64,000 nt of DNA from Pseudomonas hormoni. GTDB taxonomy: Bacteria > Pseudomonadota > Gammaproteobacteria > Pseudomonadales > Pseudomonadaceae. Within the stretch, counting starts at the first letter, position 1. Every line of letters begins with the position of its first letter. A program made the position numbers and the translations under genes. The notes under the pieces were generated by a model, which worked only from the letters and a program-made list of their open reading frames with translations, was not told the origin of the DNA and ran no database searches. Shown piece after piece: positions 56,266 to 64,000 of the stretch. Location of the stretch: the NCBI RefSeq assembly GCF_018502625.1, contig NZ_CP075566.1, positions 6,203,001 through 6,267,000 on the forward strand. The letters are read 5' to 3'.

Positions 56266-56274
56266 TGCTAATAT
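56266..56274 (+). promoter_or_regulatory. Extended -10 element upstream of hldE
   Basis: TGCTAATAT fits an extended -10 (TGn-TAATAT) 35 nt before the hldE start. No clear -35 is seen, as is usual for this type. The surrounding CTAATATCCCGCCCTT block is shared with the wapO promoter. Confidence 0.45.
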
Positions 56275-56308
56275 CCCGCCCTTGTTCATTTTGTATGTGG
56301 GTTGCTCC

Positions 56309-57730
56309 ATGAAGTTGTCCATGCCGCGATTCGATCAAGCCCCTGTATTGGTGGTCGGCGATGTCATGCTCGACCGCTACTGGCATGGCGGTACCTCACG
56401 GATTTCCCCTGAGGCACCGGTACCGGTGGTCAAGGTCGAGCAAATCGAGGACCGCCCGGGCGGTGCCGCTAACGTTGCCCTGAACATTGCCGCGCTCGGC
56501 GCACCGGCCTCGCTGGTCGGTGTGACCGGCGACGACGAAGCTGCCGACAGCCTGGCCAATAGTCTTCAGGGCGCGGGTGTGCGCGCATTGTTCCAGCGTA
56601 TTGCGCACCAGCCGACCATCGTCAAGTTGCGGGTCATGAGTCGTCACCAGCAGTTGCTGCGTATCGACTTCGAAGAACCCTTTGCCACCGACGCCCTGGC
56701 GCTGGGTGAGCAAGTTGACGAGTTGCTTGAAGGCATCAAGGTGCTGGTGCTGTCCGACTACGGCAAAGGCGCGCTGAAAAACCATCAGGTACTGATCCAG
56801 GCGGCCCGTGCACGTGGCATTCCGGTGCTGGCGGATCCCAAGGGCAAGGATTTCTCGATTTACCGGGGGGCGAGCCTGATTACCCCGAACCTCAGCGAAT
56901 TCGAAACGATCGTCGGCGGTTGCGCCGATGAGCACGAGCTGGTGAGCAAGGGCGCGCAGTTGATGCACGATCTTGACCTCGGCGCGTTGCTGGTAACCCG
57001 TGGCGAACACGGCATGACCCTGTTGCGTCCGGATCATCCTGCATTGCACTTGCCCGCCCGCGCGCGAGAAGTGTTCGACGTGACCGGTGCCGGCGACACG
57101 GTGATTTCCACCCTGGCGGCTGCGATCGCCGCTGGCGAAGAATTGCCCCACGCGGTGGCGTTGGCCAACCTGGCGGCCGGCATCGTGGTTGGCAAGCTCG
57201 GCACGGCGGCCATCAGCGCTCCGGAGCTACGGCGTGCCATTCAGCGCGAGGAAGGTTCCGAGCGCGGTGTGTTGGGCCTGGAGCAGTTACTGTTGGCGGT
57301 TGACGATGCGCGTGCGCACAAAGAAAAGATCGTCTTCACTAACGGTTGTTTCGACATCCTGCATGCCGGTCATGTGACCTACCTCGAGCAGGCACGGGCC
57401 CAGGGGGATCGTCTGATCGTCGCGGTCAACGACGATGCATCGGTAAGCCGTCTGAAAGGGCCGGGACGTCCGATCAACAGTGTCGACCGTCGCATGGCTG
57501 TGCTGGCGGGCCTGGGTGCTGTGGATTGGGTGATCAGCTTCCCTGAAGGCACTCCTGAAAATCTGCTGCGCGAGGTAAAACCGGACGTGCTGGTCAAGGG
57601 GGGCGACTACGGGATCGATCAAGTGGTCGGTGCAGACATCGTGACGGCTTACGGCGGTACCGTGAAGGTGCTGGGGTTGGTTGAAAACAGCTCGACAACA
57701 GCGATTGTCGAGAAGATTCGCAGCCATTGA
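56309..57730 (+). CDS. hldE: Bifunctional heptose kinase / adenylyltransferase HldE
   Basis: A 473-residue fusion that makes ADP-glycero-manno-heptose for WaaC and WaaF. The N-terminal PfkB-type kinase shows DVMLDRYWHGG, PGGAANVALNIA and FDVTGAGDTVIS. The C-terminal cytidylyltransferase-like domain shows FTNGCFDILHAGHVTYLEQA. I chose ATG 56309, which begins at the conserved KLSMPRFDQAPVLVVGD; a longer frame runs through the msbA terminator and is not coding. Confidence 0.97.
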   Translation: MKLSMPRFDQAPVLVVGDVMLDRYWHGGTSRISPEAPVPVVKVEQIEDRPGGAANVALNIAALGAPASLVGVTGDDEAADSLANSLQGAGVRALFQRIAHQPTIVKLRVMSRHQQLLRIDFEEPFATDALALGEQVDELLEGIKVLVLSDYGKGALKNHQVLIQAARARGIPVLADPKGKDFSIYRGASLITPNLSEFETIVGGCADEHELVSKGAQLMHDLDLGALLVTRGEHGMTLLRPDHPALHLPARAREVFDVTGAGDTVISTLAAAIAAGEELPHAVALANLAAGIVVGKLGTAAISAPELRRAIQREEGSERGVLGLEQLLLAVDDARAHKEKIVFTNGCFDILHAGHVTYLEQARAQGDRLIVAVNDDASVSRLKGPGRPINSVDRRMAVLAGLGAVDWVISFPEGTPENLLREVKPDVLVKGGDYGIDQVVGADIVTAYGGTVKVLGLVENSSTTAIVEKIRSH

Positions 57731-57738
57731 TGAGTTTA

Positions 57739-57777
57739 ATGAACCCCGTTTCATACTGCGTATGAAGGGGGTTTATC
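57739..57777 (+). terminator. Possible weak terminator after hldE
   Basis: AACCCCGTTTCATAC and GTATGAAGGGGGTT form a stem with one bulge, followed by only a short T stretch. Confidence 0.5.
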
Positions 57778-57857
57778 GTGAGGACATAACCGTCCCCGAG
57801 GATGTTGGCGGGTATCACCCAGTGCTTTTGTCTGCCTTGCCTCGTGGTCAATGATTT

Positions 57858-58832
57858 ATGAAAGTCATGCTCCTGGTAATGGACGAGCAGCGAGTGATTC
57901 TGGATCGTCTGTATGAAATCGTGCAGCGGAACTGCGACGAGTGTGTCGTTTATCGCCTGAGCAAAAAGCAGCAAATGAAGCTGGGTCCGTTTCTCGCTTC
58001 CGTCAATTACCAGGACTTTGACCGGGTCGTAATCTTCTCCAGGGTCAAGCGCCTCGTCCCTCAACTAAGGATCCTGAAGTGTATTCCGGGTCTGGTGTTT
58101 CTCGAGCATGACGCTTATCAGAACTACATGCCCGAGAGTAAATACCTACGGGTTTACTCGCGTCTATACAGCCGTCTGCCTAGTTCTCGCGTATTGGTTT
58201 CCGGCGCTCTCGTAGCGCGTCGGATGAAAACTGAAAACATTGATGCAGTGTTCGTTTCGAAGGGATATGACGAACAAATGCTGCACAACACCAACCGTGT
58301 TCGGGACATTCCGGTGGCTTTTCTGGGCAGTCTGAAAAGTACGGAGTACGCGCAGCGCAGGGCGCTTCTTGAATCCCTTTCCCTGCGTACCGGCATGTTG
58401 GTAGGCCGCACCAAGTCGGGCGCTGAATATCTGGAAATGCTCAATCGCATCAAGATTTTTGTGAGCGCCGATATCGGCATGAATGAATTCATGATCAAGA
58501 ACTTTGAAGCGATGGCGTGTGGCTGTGTGTTGCTGGCCTGGAGTCAGGGTGAAGAAGACCAATTGCTGGGCTTCCGGGATATGCACAATACGGTTTTCTA
58601 TCGCTCTGAAGATGAGGCCGTGGAAAAACTCCAGCTGCTGCAGAGTGACCCGTTGCTGACGGCTCGTATCGCCAGTAACGGGCAGGCGTTCGCCGAGAGC
58701 CAGTATTCCTTTGCTCGTGTGGGTCGCACACTCGCTGCCGAGATTCAGCGTGAAATGCGTCCCTGGCAACCACCTTCAGTGTTAACTCGCCTGTGGGTAA
58801 AGGTGCGTTACGGCATGCAGGTTCCAGAGTAA
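57858..58832 (+). CDS. Putative glycosyltransferase, GT-B type
   Basis: A 324-residue protein. Its C-terminal half has GMNEFMIKNFEAMACGCVLLAW and a final SQYSFARVGRTLAAEI, typical of the sugar-nucleotide half of GT1/CgeB-like transferases. The N-terminal half is short and diverged (KVMLLVMDEQRVILDRLYEI). Base composition seems lower in GC than the waa genes. It is not part of the conserved hldE neighbourhood that I recall. The stop overlaps the next start by 1 nt (TAATG). The donor and acceptor are unknown. Confidence 0.68.
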   Translation: MKVMLLVMDEQRVILDRLYEIVQRNCDECVVYRLSKKQQMKLGPFLASVNYQDFDRVVIFSRVKRLVPQLRILKCIPGLVFLEHDAYQNYMPESKYLRVYSRLYSRLPSSRVLVSGALVARRMKTENIDAVFVSKGYDEQMLHNTNRVRDIPVAFLGSLKSTEYAQRRALLESLSLRTGMLVGRTKSGAEYLEMLNRIKIFVSADIGMNEFMIKNFEAMACGCVLLAWSQGEEDQLLGFRDMHNTVFYRSEDEAVEKLQLLQSDPLLTARIASNGQAFAESQYSFARVGRTLAAEIQREMRPWQPPSVLTRLWVKVRYGMQVPE

Positions 58833-59536
58833 TGGAAAATCACCCGCCTCAAACCGATGAGCCAATGGTGCTGGATGCGCTTCCAGGTGGTCATCAGTCT
58901 GTTCCGGGCGGGCTGCCGCAGGAACTGAAGGAGTGCCTGCGCAGGGCGCCGCGGGTGCTGCTGGTTGCCAACAATCCAGCCATTACCCGGGACGATTTCC
59001 AGGCGCTGAACATCGGCGCCGATGATGTCGTCGTCAGCTTCAACAACTGTGTGCTGGCGACGTTACTTTCCCCACAAAGCGTCAATCTCTTCGTACATGG
59101 TTTCAATTCGCCGGACGCCTACTTTTTTGGCCTTCCCTACGGGCCTGAAGTGCAGCGGCTTTCCACGCAGAGTGACGCGCGGTGTTTCACGATGTTGGTG
59201 GGATGCACCGGTGCCATGTGCCCCATGCCGCAGGTGGCGCTCTACTGGGAACGTATTCCGTTGCCGGCATTGTGGAACTACCCGGTCGATCGTCCAGACG
59301 GTAAACGCTATGTCGGACCCTCCACCGGTTTCAATGCGCTGGTGTTGTTTGACTGGCTGCGTGGACAAGCAGGATATGACTACCAACTCATGACGTTAGG
59401 TTTTTCCAACGAGGCGGGTAAACGCTGGAGCGGGCATGCCTGGGATTATGAGCGGGACTGGTTGCAAAAATCAGACGTCATCGTGATACCTCTGCGGCGT
59501 CGCCGTTGGTGGCAGAAGTTGTTTCGTCGCGGATGA
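58832..59536 (+). CDS. GT29-like (sialyltransferase-fold) protein
   Basis: A 234-residue protein. The segment RVLLVANNPAITRDDF and DDVVVSFNNC (residues 41-73) resembles the L-type motif of family GT29. PSTGFNALVLF (163-173) resembles the S motif, and SGHAWDYERDWL (from ~200) supplies the conserved His-Tyr-Glu region. Bacterial GT29-like proteins are rarely characterised. ATG 58832 is fixed by the TAATG overlap with the preceding glycosyltransferase. It may add a decorating sugar to the core or to another surface glycan; neither donor nor acceptor can be inferred. Confidence 0.6.
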   Translation: MENHPPQTDEPMVLDALPGGHQSVPGGLPQELKECLRRAPRVLLVANNPAITRDDFQALNIGADDVVVSFNNCVLATLLSPQSVNLFVHGFNSPDAYFFGLPYGPEVQRLSTQSDARCFTMLVGCTGAMCPMPQVALYWERIPLPALWNYPVDRPDGKRYVGPSTGFNALVLFDWLRGQAGYDYQLMTLGFSNEAGKRWSGHAWDYERDWLQKSDVIVIPLRRRRWWQKLFRRG

Positions 59537-59588
59537 CATGTCGCCGGTTGCCAGCAGGGCGCCCGATTACTTTTCAAGGGGGACTGTA

Positions 59589-60395
59589 GTGTTGAATATT
59601 GCGGTGGCTTTTTTTGGTATCCCGAGAAATTCGCAGATCTGCTTTCCTTCCATTCAAGAAAACGTCCTGGCGCTGCTTCCTTCCGACAGCAACGTAAAGT
59701 GCTTTTACCACCTGTATAAAATCGACGAGGTCCAGAACTCACGCTCGGGTGAACAAGGTGAGTTGAAGGCTGACAACTACGAACCCTTCGAAACCATGAC
59801 CGGGCTGCTGACCTCGACCGAGGGTGTGTTGGAGCGCTGGAACTTTGAACAAGTGAAAGCGCTGGGCGATACCTGGGCTGATGATTACGCCTCACTCAGA
59901 AACCTGATCTATCAACTCAATTCGCTGCACACCGTTACGACCATGATGGAGTCTTTCAATCCCGATTTCGTCGTCTACGTGCGGCCGGATATTTTCTTTC
60001 ACACACCGCTTCCCGCTTATGTGTTCAAGCACGCAGAAGCCCGGCGACGTAATACCTACATTCCCGACTGGCAGTGGTGGGGCGGGTTGAATGATCGGTT
60101 TGCCATTTGTGGTCGCGACACCTACGTCGCGTACGGCAAAAGGATCGAGCGCATTTTTGAGTTCAGTAAAGTGACGGGAAGGAAGTTGCACTCTGAGCGG
60201 TTGCTCAAATTTGCACTGCAACAGGCAGGGGCAAAAATCTGCACCCTGGACACCAAGGCTTCGCGTGTTCGTATCAACGGAGCCTTTGCCGAAGAGTCGT
60301 TCTCACCCAAACGCGGCATGGGCAAGCGCGAGAACCGCTATTTCCATTTTTTTGCGCGGTTGCGCACCTTGATGGACAAGCAACGAGCCGGTTAG
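59589..60395 (+). CDS. Unrecognised protein, possible GT-A-type glycosyltransferase
   Basis: A 268-residue protein opening NIAVAFFGIPRNSQICFPSI. The middle reads FNPDFVVYVRPDIFFHTPLP, where RPDI may replace a DxD metal site, then WGGLNDRFAICGRDTYVAYG. This layout occurs in several uncharacterised glycan-related families, but I cannot name one. The start is GTG 59589 (or TTG 59592) behind AAGGGGGA. It forms a three-gene unit with the two genes before it. No signal peptide or TM segment is evident. Confidence 0.6.
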   Translation: MLNIAVAFFGIPRNSQICFPSIQENVLALLPSDSNVKCFYHLYKIDEVQNSRSGEQGELKADNYEPFETMTGLLTSTEGVLERWNFEQVKALGDTWADDYASLRNLIYQLNSLHTVTTMMESFNPDFVVYVRPDIFFHTPLPAYVFKHAEARRRNTYIPDWQWWGGLNDRFAICGRDTYVAYGKRIERIFEFSKVTGRKLHSERLLKFALQQAGAKICTLDTKASRVRINGAFAEESFSPKRGMGKRENRYFHFFARLRTLMDKQRAG

Positions 60396-60407
60396 GTCAA
60401 CCCTGAC

Positions 60408-61373
60408 TTATTTGCGCAAACTTCCACTTACCAACCGGACCAGACGCAGGGCCTTTACACTCAGTTTCTTCAGTCCCCGTCGTGGGGCTTTGGGTGCTTC
60501 CAGCCCTTGTTGTGCAACCCAGTCCTTCCAGCGAATACGCTCCTCGCGGACAGTCCAGCCTTCCTGGACAGCAAAGCTCTCTGCCAGATACAGCCCACGG
60601 GTACTGGCGGGCAGAAGTTTGTCACGCTTGAGCGTGTACAACTCGGGGAGCGGCACGCCATCTTCCAGGGGCATCAAATACAGGTCCGGACGTTTGCGAT
60701 CCAGGCGAGCCACCAGTTGGTCGCCTTCGAGTCGTTCGTCGACATGAAACAGGCTCAGGGACTTGGCTTCCTTGGGCACGTCCAGGCGCAAGTCATAGAT
60801 CAATTGCAGCGACGCTGTCGGCAGGTGCACGTAAGCCCGTGGACGCTCGATCAGTTGCATGTTGGCGCAACGCACCGGGCGTGCCGAGCCGGAAAACGGG
60901 GTGAGGCGAAACGGCAAGGCCTCGCGATAGTGCAGCGCCGACGAGTAGGGCGCTGGCAGCCAGGTGTCATTGAAACGTCCACCGAGCCAGCCTTCCGGGG
61001 TTTCCAGCAGGCACTCTTCGGCTATCTCCTGAATCGCCGTGTGCAGCGGCAGGTTTAGCTCGTGGGCCGGCACGTAGCCGGAGATCAGTTTGAGCACAAC
61101 GTCGCCACGGTCCTGGCGGCGCTGGCGTACCAACACCCAGTAATCGCGATTCTGCCAATGCAGGGTCAGGCGCACCGAGACCCCGAGGTTGGCCAGCTCC
61201 AGCGCGAACCGCTCGTTGTCAGCCACCGTCACCGGGCGGCGACGTTGCAGGGTCTGGGAAAAATTGAGCGGCATCCCGACGCTCTGATAGCTCAAGCCTT
61301 CGGGAGTCGCTTCGACGAATAACGGCAGGGTCTTGAAGTTGCTCGGGTTCTTTCTAATGAGCGTACGCGGCAT
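60408..61373 (-). CDS. Conserved protein with Nudix-like box (PA4993-like position)
   Basis: A 321-residue protein without a firm family. Residues 99-123 read G, five residues, E105, then QEIAEECLL. That nearly matches the Nudix box (Gx5Ex7REUxEExGU), with Q for R, L for G and two extra residues. The surrounding VVLKLISGY strand supports a Nudix-like fold. The C-terminus is basic (PRRGLKKLSVKALRLVRL). The ATG at 61373 has AGGAG 5 nt upstream. It is probably co-transcribed after the aldo/keto reductase gene, 32 nt away, and converges with the glycan genes. Confidence 0.6.
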   Translation of the reverse strand: MPRTLIRKNPSNFKTLPLFVEATPEGLSYQSVGMPLNFSQTLQRRRPVTVADNERFALELANLGVSVRLTLHWQNRDYWVLVRQRRQDRGDVVLKLISGYVPAHELNLPLHTAIQEIAEECLLETPEGWLGGRFNDTWLPAPYSSALHYREALPFRLTPFSGSARPVRCANMQLIERPRAYVHLPTASLQLIYDLRLDVPKEAKSLSLFHVDERLEGDQLVARLDRKRPDLYLMPLEDGVPLPELYTLKRDKLLPASTRGLYLAESFAVQEGWTVREERIRWKDWVAQQGLEAPKAPRRGLKKLSVKALRLVRLVSGSLRK

Positions 61374-61405
61374 GTCGGCTCCTGCTTTAGGCCGCGTGGG
61401 CGGCA

Positions 61406-62218
61406 TCAGTTGCTACGTAGGACCTGGGCAACGGTCGCGACGTTGTGGGCGAGGTGCAGCGGATTGATGGTCCCGACAATAGCACTGGCCACACCCGGAT
61501 GTTCAAACAACAACTCGAAGCTGGCGCGCACCGGATCCACACCCGGGCTCAGGCAGACATGACCGCTGGCCAGGGCTTTTTTGACCAGGATGGCTTTGCC
61601 GTGTGCAGCAGCATAGTCAATGACCGGCTTCTCGTTCTGTTCGTTCAGATTGTAGGTGACCATCGCGCAATCACCTTGCTCCAGAGCCTTCAAACCGCCT
61701 TCGACCGTTTTACCGGAGAAACCATAGCCGCGAATCTTGCCTTCGGCCTTGAGCGCGGCGAGGGTCGCGTAGACCTCGCAGTCGTTTAGGATCGCGAGGT
61801 CGTTGCCGTCGGAATGCACCAGCACCAGATCGATGAAATCCGTTTCCAGGCGTTGCAGGCTGCGTTCCACCGACAGGCGAGTATGCGCGGCAGTGAAATC
61901 ATGGCGGGACTGACCGTCGGCGAACTCTTCGCCGACCTTGCTGACGATCACCCAATCCTGTCGCTGACCCCGCAACAAGGGGCCGAGGCGTTCTTCGCTG
62001 CGGCCATAGGCCGGCGCGGTGTCGATCAGGTTGATGCCCAGGTCGCGCGCGAGCTTGAGCAGCATGCGCGCTTCGTCATCGCCGGGAATCTGAAAGCCAT
62101 TGGGGTATTTCACGCCTTGATCGCGGCCGAGTTTGACCGTGCCGAGGCCCAGTGGTGAAACCAGCAGGCCGGTACTGCCCAATGGGCGATGCAAATCGTG
62201 CAGGGTGGGTTGGCTCAT
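61406..62218 (-). CDS. Aldo/keto reductase
   Basis: A 270-residue TIM-barrel oxidoreductase that should use NADPH. The catalytic tetrad region is visible: INLIDTAPAYGRSEERLG (Asp, Tyr), WVIVSKVGEEF (Lys) and DLVLVHSDGND (His). The start is the ATG overlapping the stop of the FAD oxidoreductase gene by 4 nt; a longer frame upstream runs inside that gene. The substrate is unknown. The pairing with the FAD enzyme is conserved in P. aeruginosa (PA4992-PA4991). Confidence 0.9.
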   Translation of the reverse strand: MSQPTLHDLHRPLGSTGLLVSPLGLGTVKLGRDQGVKYPNGFQIPGDDEARMLLKLARDLGINLIDTAPAYGRSEERLGPLLRGQRQDWVIVSKVGEEFADGQSRHDFTAAHTRLSVERSLQRLETDFIDLVLVHSDGNDLAILNDCEVYATLAALKAEGKIRGYGFSGKTVEGGLKALEQGDCAMVTYNLNEQNEKPVIDYAAAHGKAILVKKALASGHVCLSPGVDPVRASFELLFEHPGVASAIVGTINPLHLAHNVATVAQVLRSN

Positions 62219-63390
62219 GGCAACAGTTGCTCCCAGGCCGGGACGCCCATTGGCGGTTTTGGCAATTCGGGCAGCGGCGCCGGGTGGCTTGGCTGAATGC
62301 CGTCGCGTTGCAAGGCATTGATCACGCGGTCGGCGAAGTCCGGTGCCAGCGCCAGTTTGGTGGGCCAGCCGACCAGGAGCCGGCCTTCTTCGGCGAGGAA
62401 TGCGTTGTCCGGACGGGTCAGGCCTGATTGCAGCGGCTCGGCGCGGTCCACGCGCAAGGTCGCCCATTGCACGGTGCTCAGGTCGATCCATGGCAGCAAC
62501 TGGCCGAGTTCTTTCTGCGCGGTGGCAATTTGTTCGGCGGGTTCGCGGGCAACACCTTCGGCTTCGGCAATGTCGCCACCCATGTACCAGACCCATTGGC
62601 CGTCGGCGGCCGGGTGAGTGGTGACGGTGATGCGCGGTTTGGTGCCGCCGCCCAGGCAGTGGGCGTACAGCGGTTTGAGGCTCGGGCCTTTGGCGATGAT
62701 CATGTGCAACGGTCGGCGTTGCATGGCAGGCTGGCTCAGGCCCAGCGCTTCAAGCAGCGCCGCGGTGCCGGCACCGGCGCTCAAGACGATGCGCTGGGCG
62801 CGGATCTCGCGCCCGTCGACCTTCAGGCCCACCAGAACGCCACCGTCCAGCAGCGGTTCGATGTTCTGACCGGCGAGCAGGCCGTCACCCGCCAGATCGG
62901 CCAGGCGCTGGATCAGGCTTGGCACGTCGATCACCAGTTCCGCCAGGCGATAGACCTTGCCCTTGAAGCGCTTGTCTTGCAGGGCCGGCGGCAATTGATC
63001 GCCCTTGACCTGGTCGACGCGGCCACGCACGGCTTTGCTGGCGAAGAAACTGGTGAGGTTGCCGGCGATCGTGCCGGGAGACCAGAGATAGTGGGCTTCG
63101 GACAACAGACGCACGCCGGACAAGTCCAGTTCGCCGTCGCCGGCCAGGGCTTCACGCCAGCGACGCGGCATGTCGGCGATGGCTTCCGAAGCGCCGGTCA
63201 GGGCGCCATGCAGTGCGTATTTGGCACCGCCGTGAATGATCCCCTGGGACTTCACACTCTGTCCGCCACCGAGCGTGGCGCTTTCCACCAGCACGGTCGA
63301 AAAACCCTGGCGGCGCAGGCGCGCATTCAGCCAGAGGCCGGCGACACCAGCGCCGACAATCAGAACGTCGGTGGAAATAACGGATGGCAT
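62215..63390 (-). CDS. FAD-dependent oxidoreductase (DAO family)
   Basis: A 391-residue flavoprotein with an N-terminal Rossmann motif (DVLIVGAGVAGLWLNARL) followed by VKSQGIIHGGAKYAL, as in glycerol-3-phosphate dehydrogenase/DAO-type enzymes. A second FAD contact region is IVLSAGAGTAALLEALG. The substrate is unknown. It is first in an operon with the aldo/keto reductase and perhaps the Nudix-like gene. Confidence 0.87.
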   Translation of the reverse strand: MPSVISTDVLIVGAGVAGLWLNARLRRQGFSTVLVESATLGGGQSVKSQGIIHGGAKYALHGALTGASEAIADMPRRWREALAGDGELDLSGVRLLSEAHYLWSPGTIAGNLTSFFASKAVRGRVDQVKGDQLPPALQDKRFKGKVYRLAELVIDVPSLIQRLADLAGDGLLAGQNIEPLLDGGVLVGLKVDGREIRAQRIVLSAGAGTAALLEALGLSQPAMQRRPLHMIIAKGPSLKPLYAHCLGGGTKPRITVTTHPAADGQWVWYMGGDIAEAEGVAREPAEQIATAQKELGQLLPWIDLSTVQWATLRVDRAEPLQSGLTRPDNAFLAEEGRLLVGWPTKLALAPDFADRVINALQRDGIQPSHPAPLPELPKPPMGVPAWEQLLP

Positions 63391-63485
63391 GCAGCGACCT
63401 CAGTGTTCAAGACGAGGGCGCAGTATACAGACTCGAAGAAAAGGGGATTTGTTGGTGATCAATGTCTATTGAGCAATGGAGACCC

Positions 63486-63622
63486 CTGTGGCGAGGGAGC
63501 TTGCTCCCGCTGGGTGGCCGAAGCCGCCCCAAACCCTGACCCCCGAGGAATGTCTGACACACCGGGACAGCCAGGTTTACGACTGCTTCGCAGCCGAGCG
63601 GGAACAAGCTTCCTCGCCACAG
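63486..63622. repeat. REP pair (GGGAGCTTGCTCCCGCT class)
   Basis: Inverted copies of GTGGCGAGGGAGCTTGCTCC lie between the SMR gene and the FAD oxidoreductase gene. The right copy has two substitutions. Confidence 0.8.
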
Positions 63623-63639
63623 GGGGGGTGTATTTTCAG

Positions 63640-63972
63640 TTAGTGCCCTGCGGTTTTGGAGAAGAGCTGGATCACCACGACACCCAGCACAATCAACGCC
63701 ATCCCCAGCATCGCCGGCACATCCAGCTTCTGCCCGTAGATAAACAGCGCCGCAACGCTGACCATCACGATCCCCATGCCAGCCCACACCGCATAAGCCA
63801 CACCCACCGGAACGCTGCGCACCACCAGCGTCAGCATCCAGAAGGCGATGCCGTAACCGACGATAACCAGAATCAGTGGCAGCGGCGTACTGATGCCTTT
63901 AACCGCTTTCATCGAAACAGTCGCGATCACTTCGGCGCAGATGGCGATGGCCAGGTAGTAGTAAGCGGTCAT
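63640..63972 (-). CDS. Small multidrug resistance (SMR/EmrE-type) efflux protein
   Basis: A 110-residue inner-membrane protein with four TM helices. The conserved glutamate in helix 1 (AICAEVIATVSMK) and the AYAVWAGMGIVMV segment of helix 3 identify the SMR family, which exchanges cationic compounds for protons as a dimer. GAGGA stands 7 nt before the ATG. It could be EmrE-like or Gdx-like; the sequence read here does not settle the substrate. Confidence 0.92.
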   Translation of the reverse strand: MTAYYYLAIAICAEVIATVSMKAVKGISTPLPLILVIVGYGIAFWMLTLVVRSVPVGVAYAVWAGMGIVMVSVAALFIYGQKLDVPAMLGMALIVLGVVVIQLFSKTAGH

Positions 63973-64000
63973 GGGTGCATCCTCGTGTGAAGTGTTGCTT

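Overview
The window comes from a fluorescent Pseudomonas of the P. fluorescens group. This rests on high GC, three classes of Pseudomonas-type REP palindromes, and a gene order (msrA-dipA-aceF-aceE-glnE-waaF-waaC-waaG-waaP...msbA-hldE...aldo/keto reductase-FAD oxidoreductase-SMR transporter) that I recall from P. aeruginosa around PA5018-PA4990. It is chromosomal backbone interrupted by accessory segments.

Layout: 1-2489 holds the end of a chemoreceptor gene and an acyl-CoA dehydrogenase. 2614-3769 is a complete IS110-family element that splits a REP palindrome. Its upstream non-coding end can be read as a bridge RNA whose four guides match the REP target and the joined element ends. 3901-9803 is the proline module: putA and putP, divergent around an intergenic region with five GTTGCA motifs. 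10156-20797 is a type VI secretion effector island without structural T6SS genes. It contains VgrG, a DUF4123 adaptor, an Rhs polymorphic toxin with an RNase A-like tip and its immunity gene, then two DUF6124 genes (one frameshifted), and a PAAR-Tae4-Tai4 operon on the other strand. Each DUF6124 copy follows a roughly 200-nt leader with the same covarying, mutually exclusive helices; this is the best candidate for an undescribed regulatory RNA.

21049-35439 is conserved core: rlmJ, msrA, the c-di-GMP phosphodiesterase dipA, a PhoD-like phosphatase, pyruvate dehydrogenase aceE-aceF and glnE. A pair of operator-like palindromes lies between aceE and glnE.

35749-60395 is a large LPS core and surface-glycan region. 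It has heptosyltransferases WaaF and WaaC, glycosyltransferase WaaG, a run of sugar-kinase-like proteins, a carbamoyltransferase, further glycosyltransferases, Mig-14 and DnpA-like proteins, an acetyltransferase, an O-antigen ligase fused to a kinase-like domain, MsbA and HldE. Most of these genes overlap by 1-17 nt and are probably translationally coupled. Three further genes after hldE, including a GT29-like protein, look like a strain-variable addition. 60408-63972 returns to backbone with a Nudix-box protein, an aldo/keto reductase, an FAD oxidoreductase and an SMR efflux protein.

No tRNA, rRNA or CRISPR was seen. All family assignments are from reading the sequence; no database search was run.
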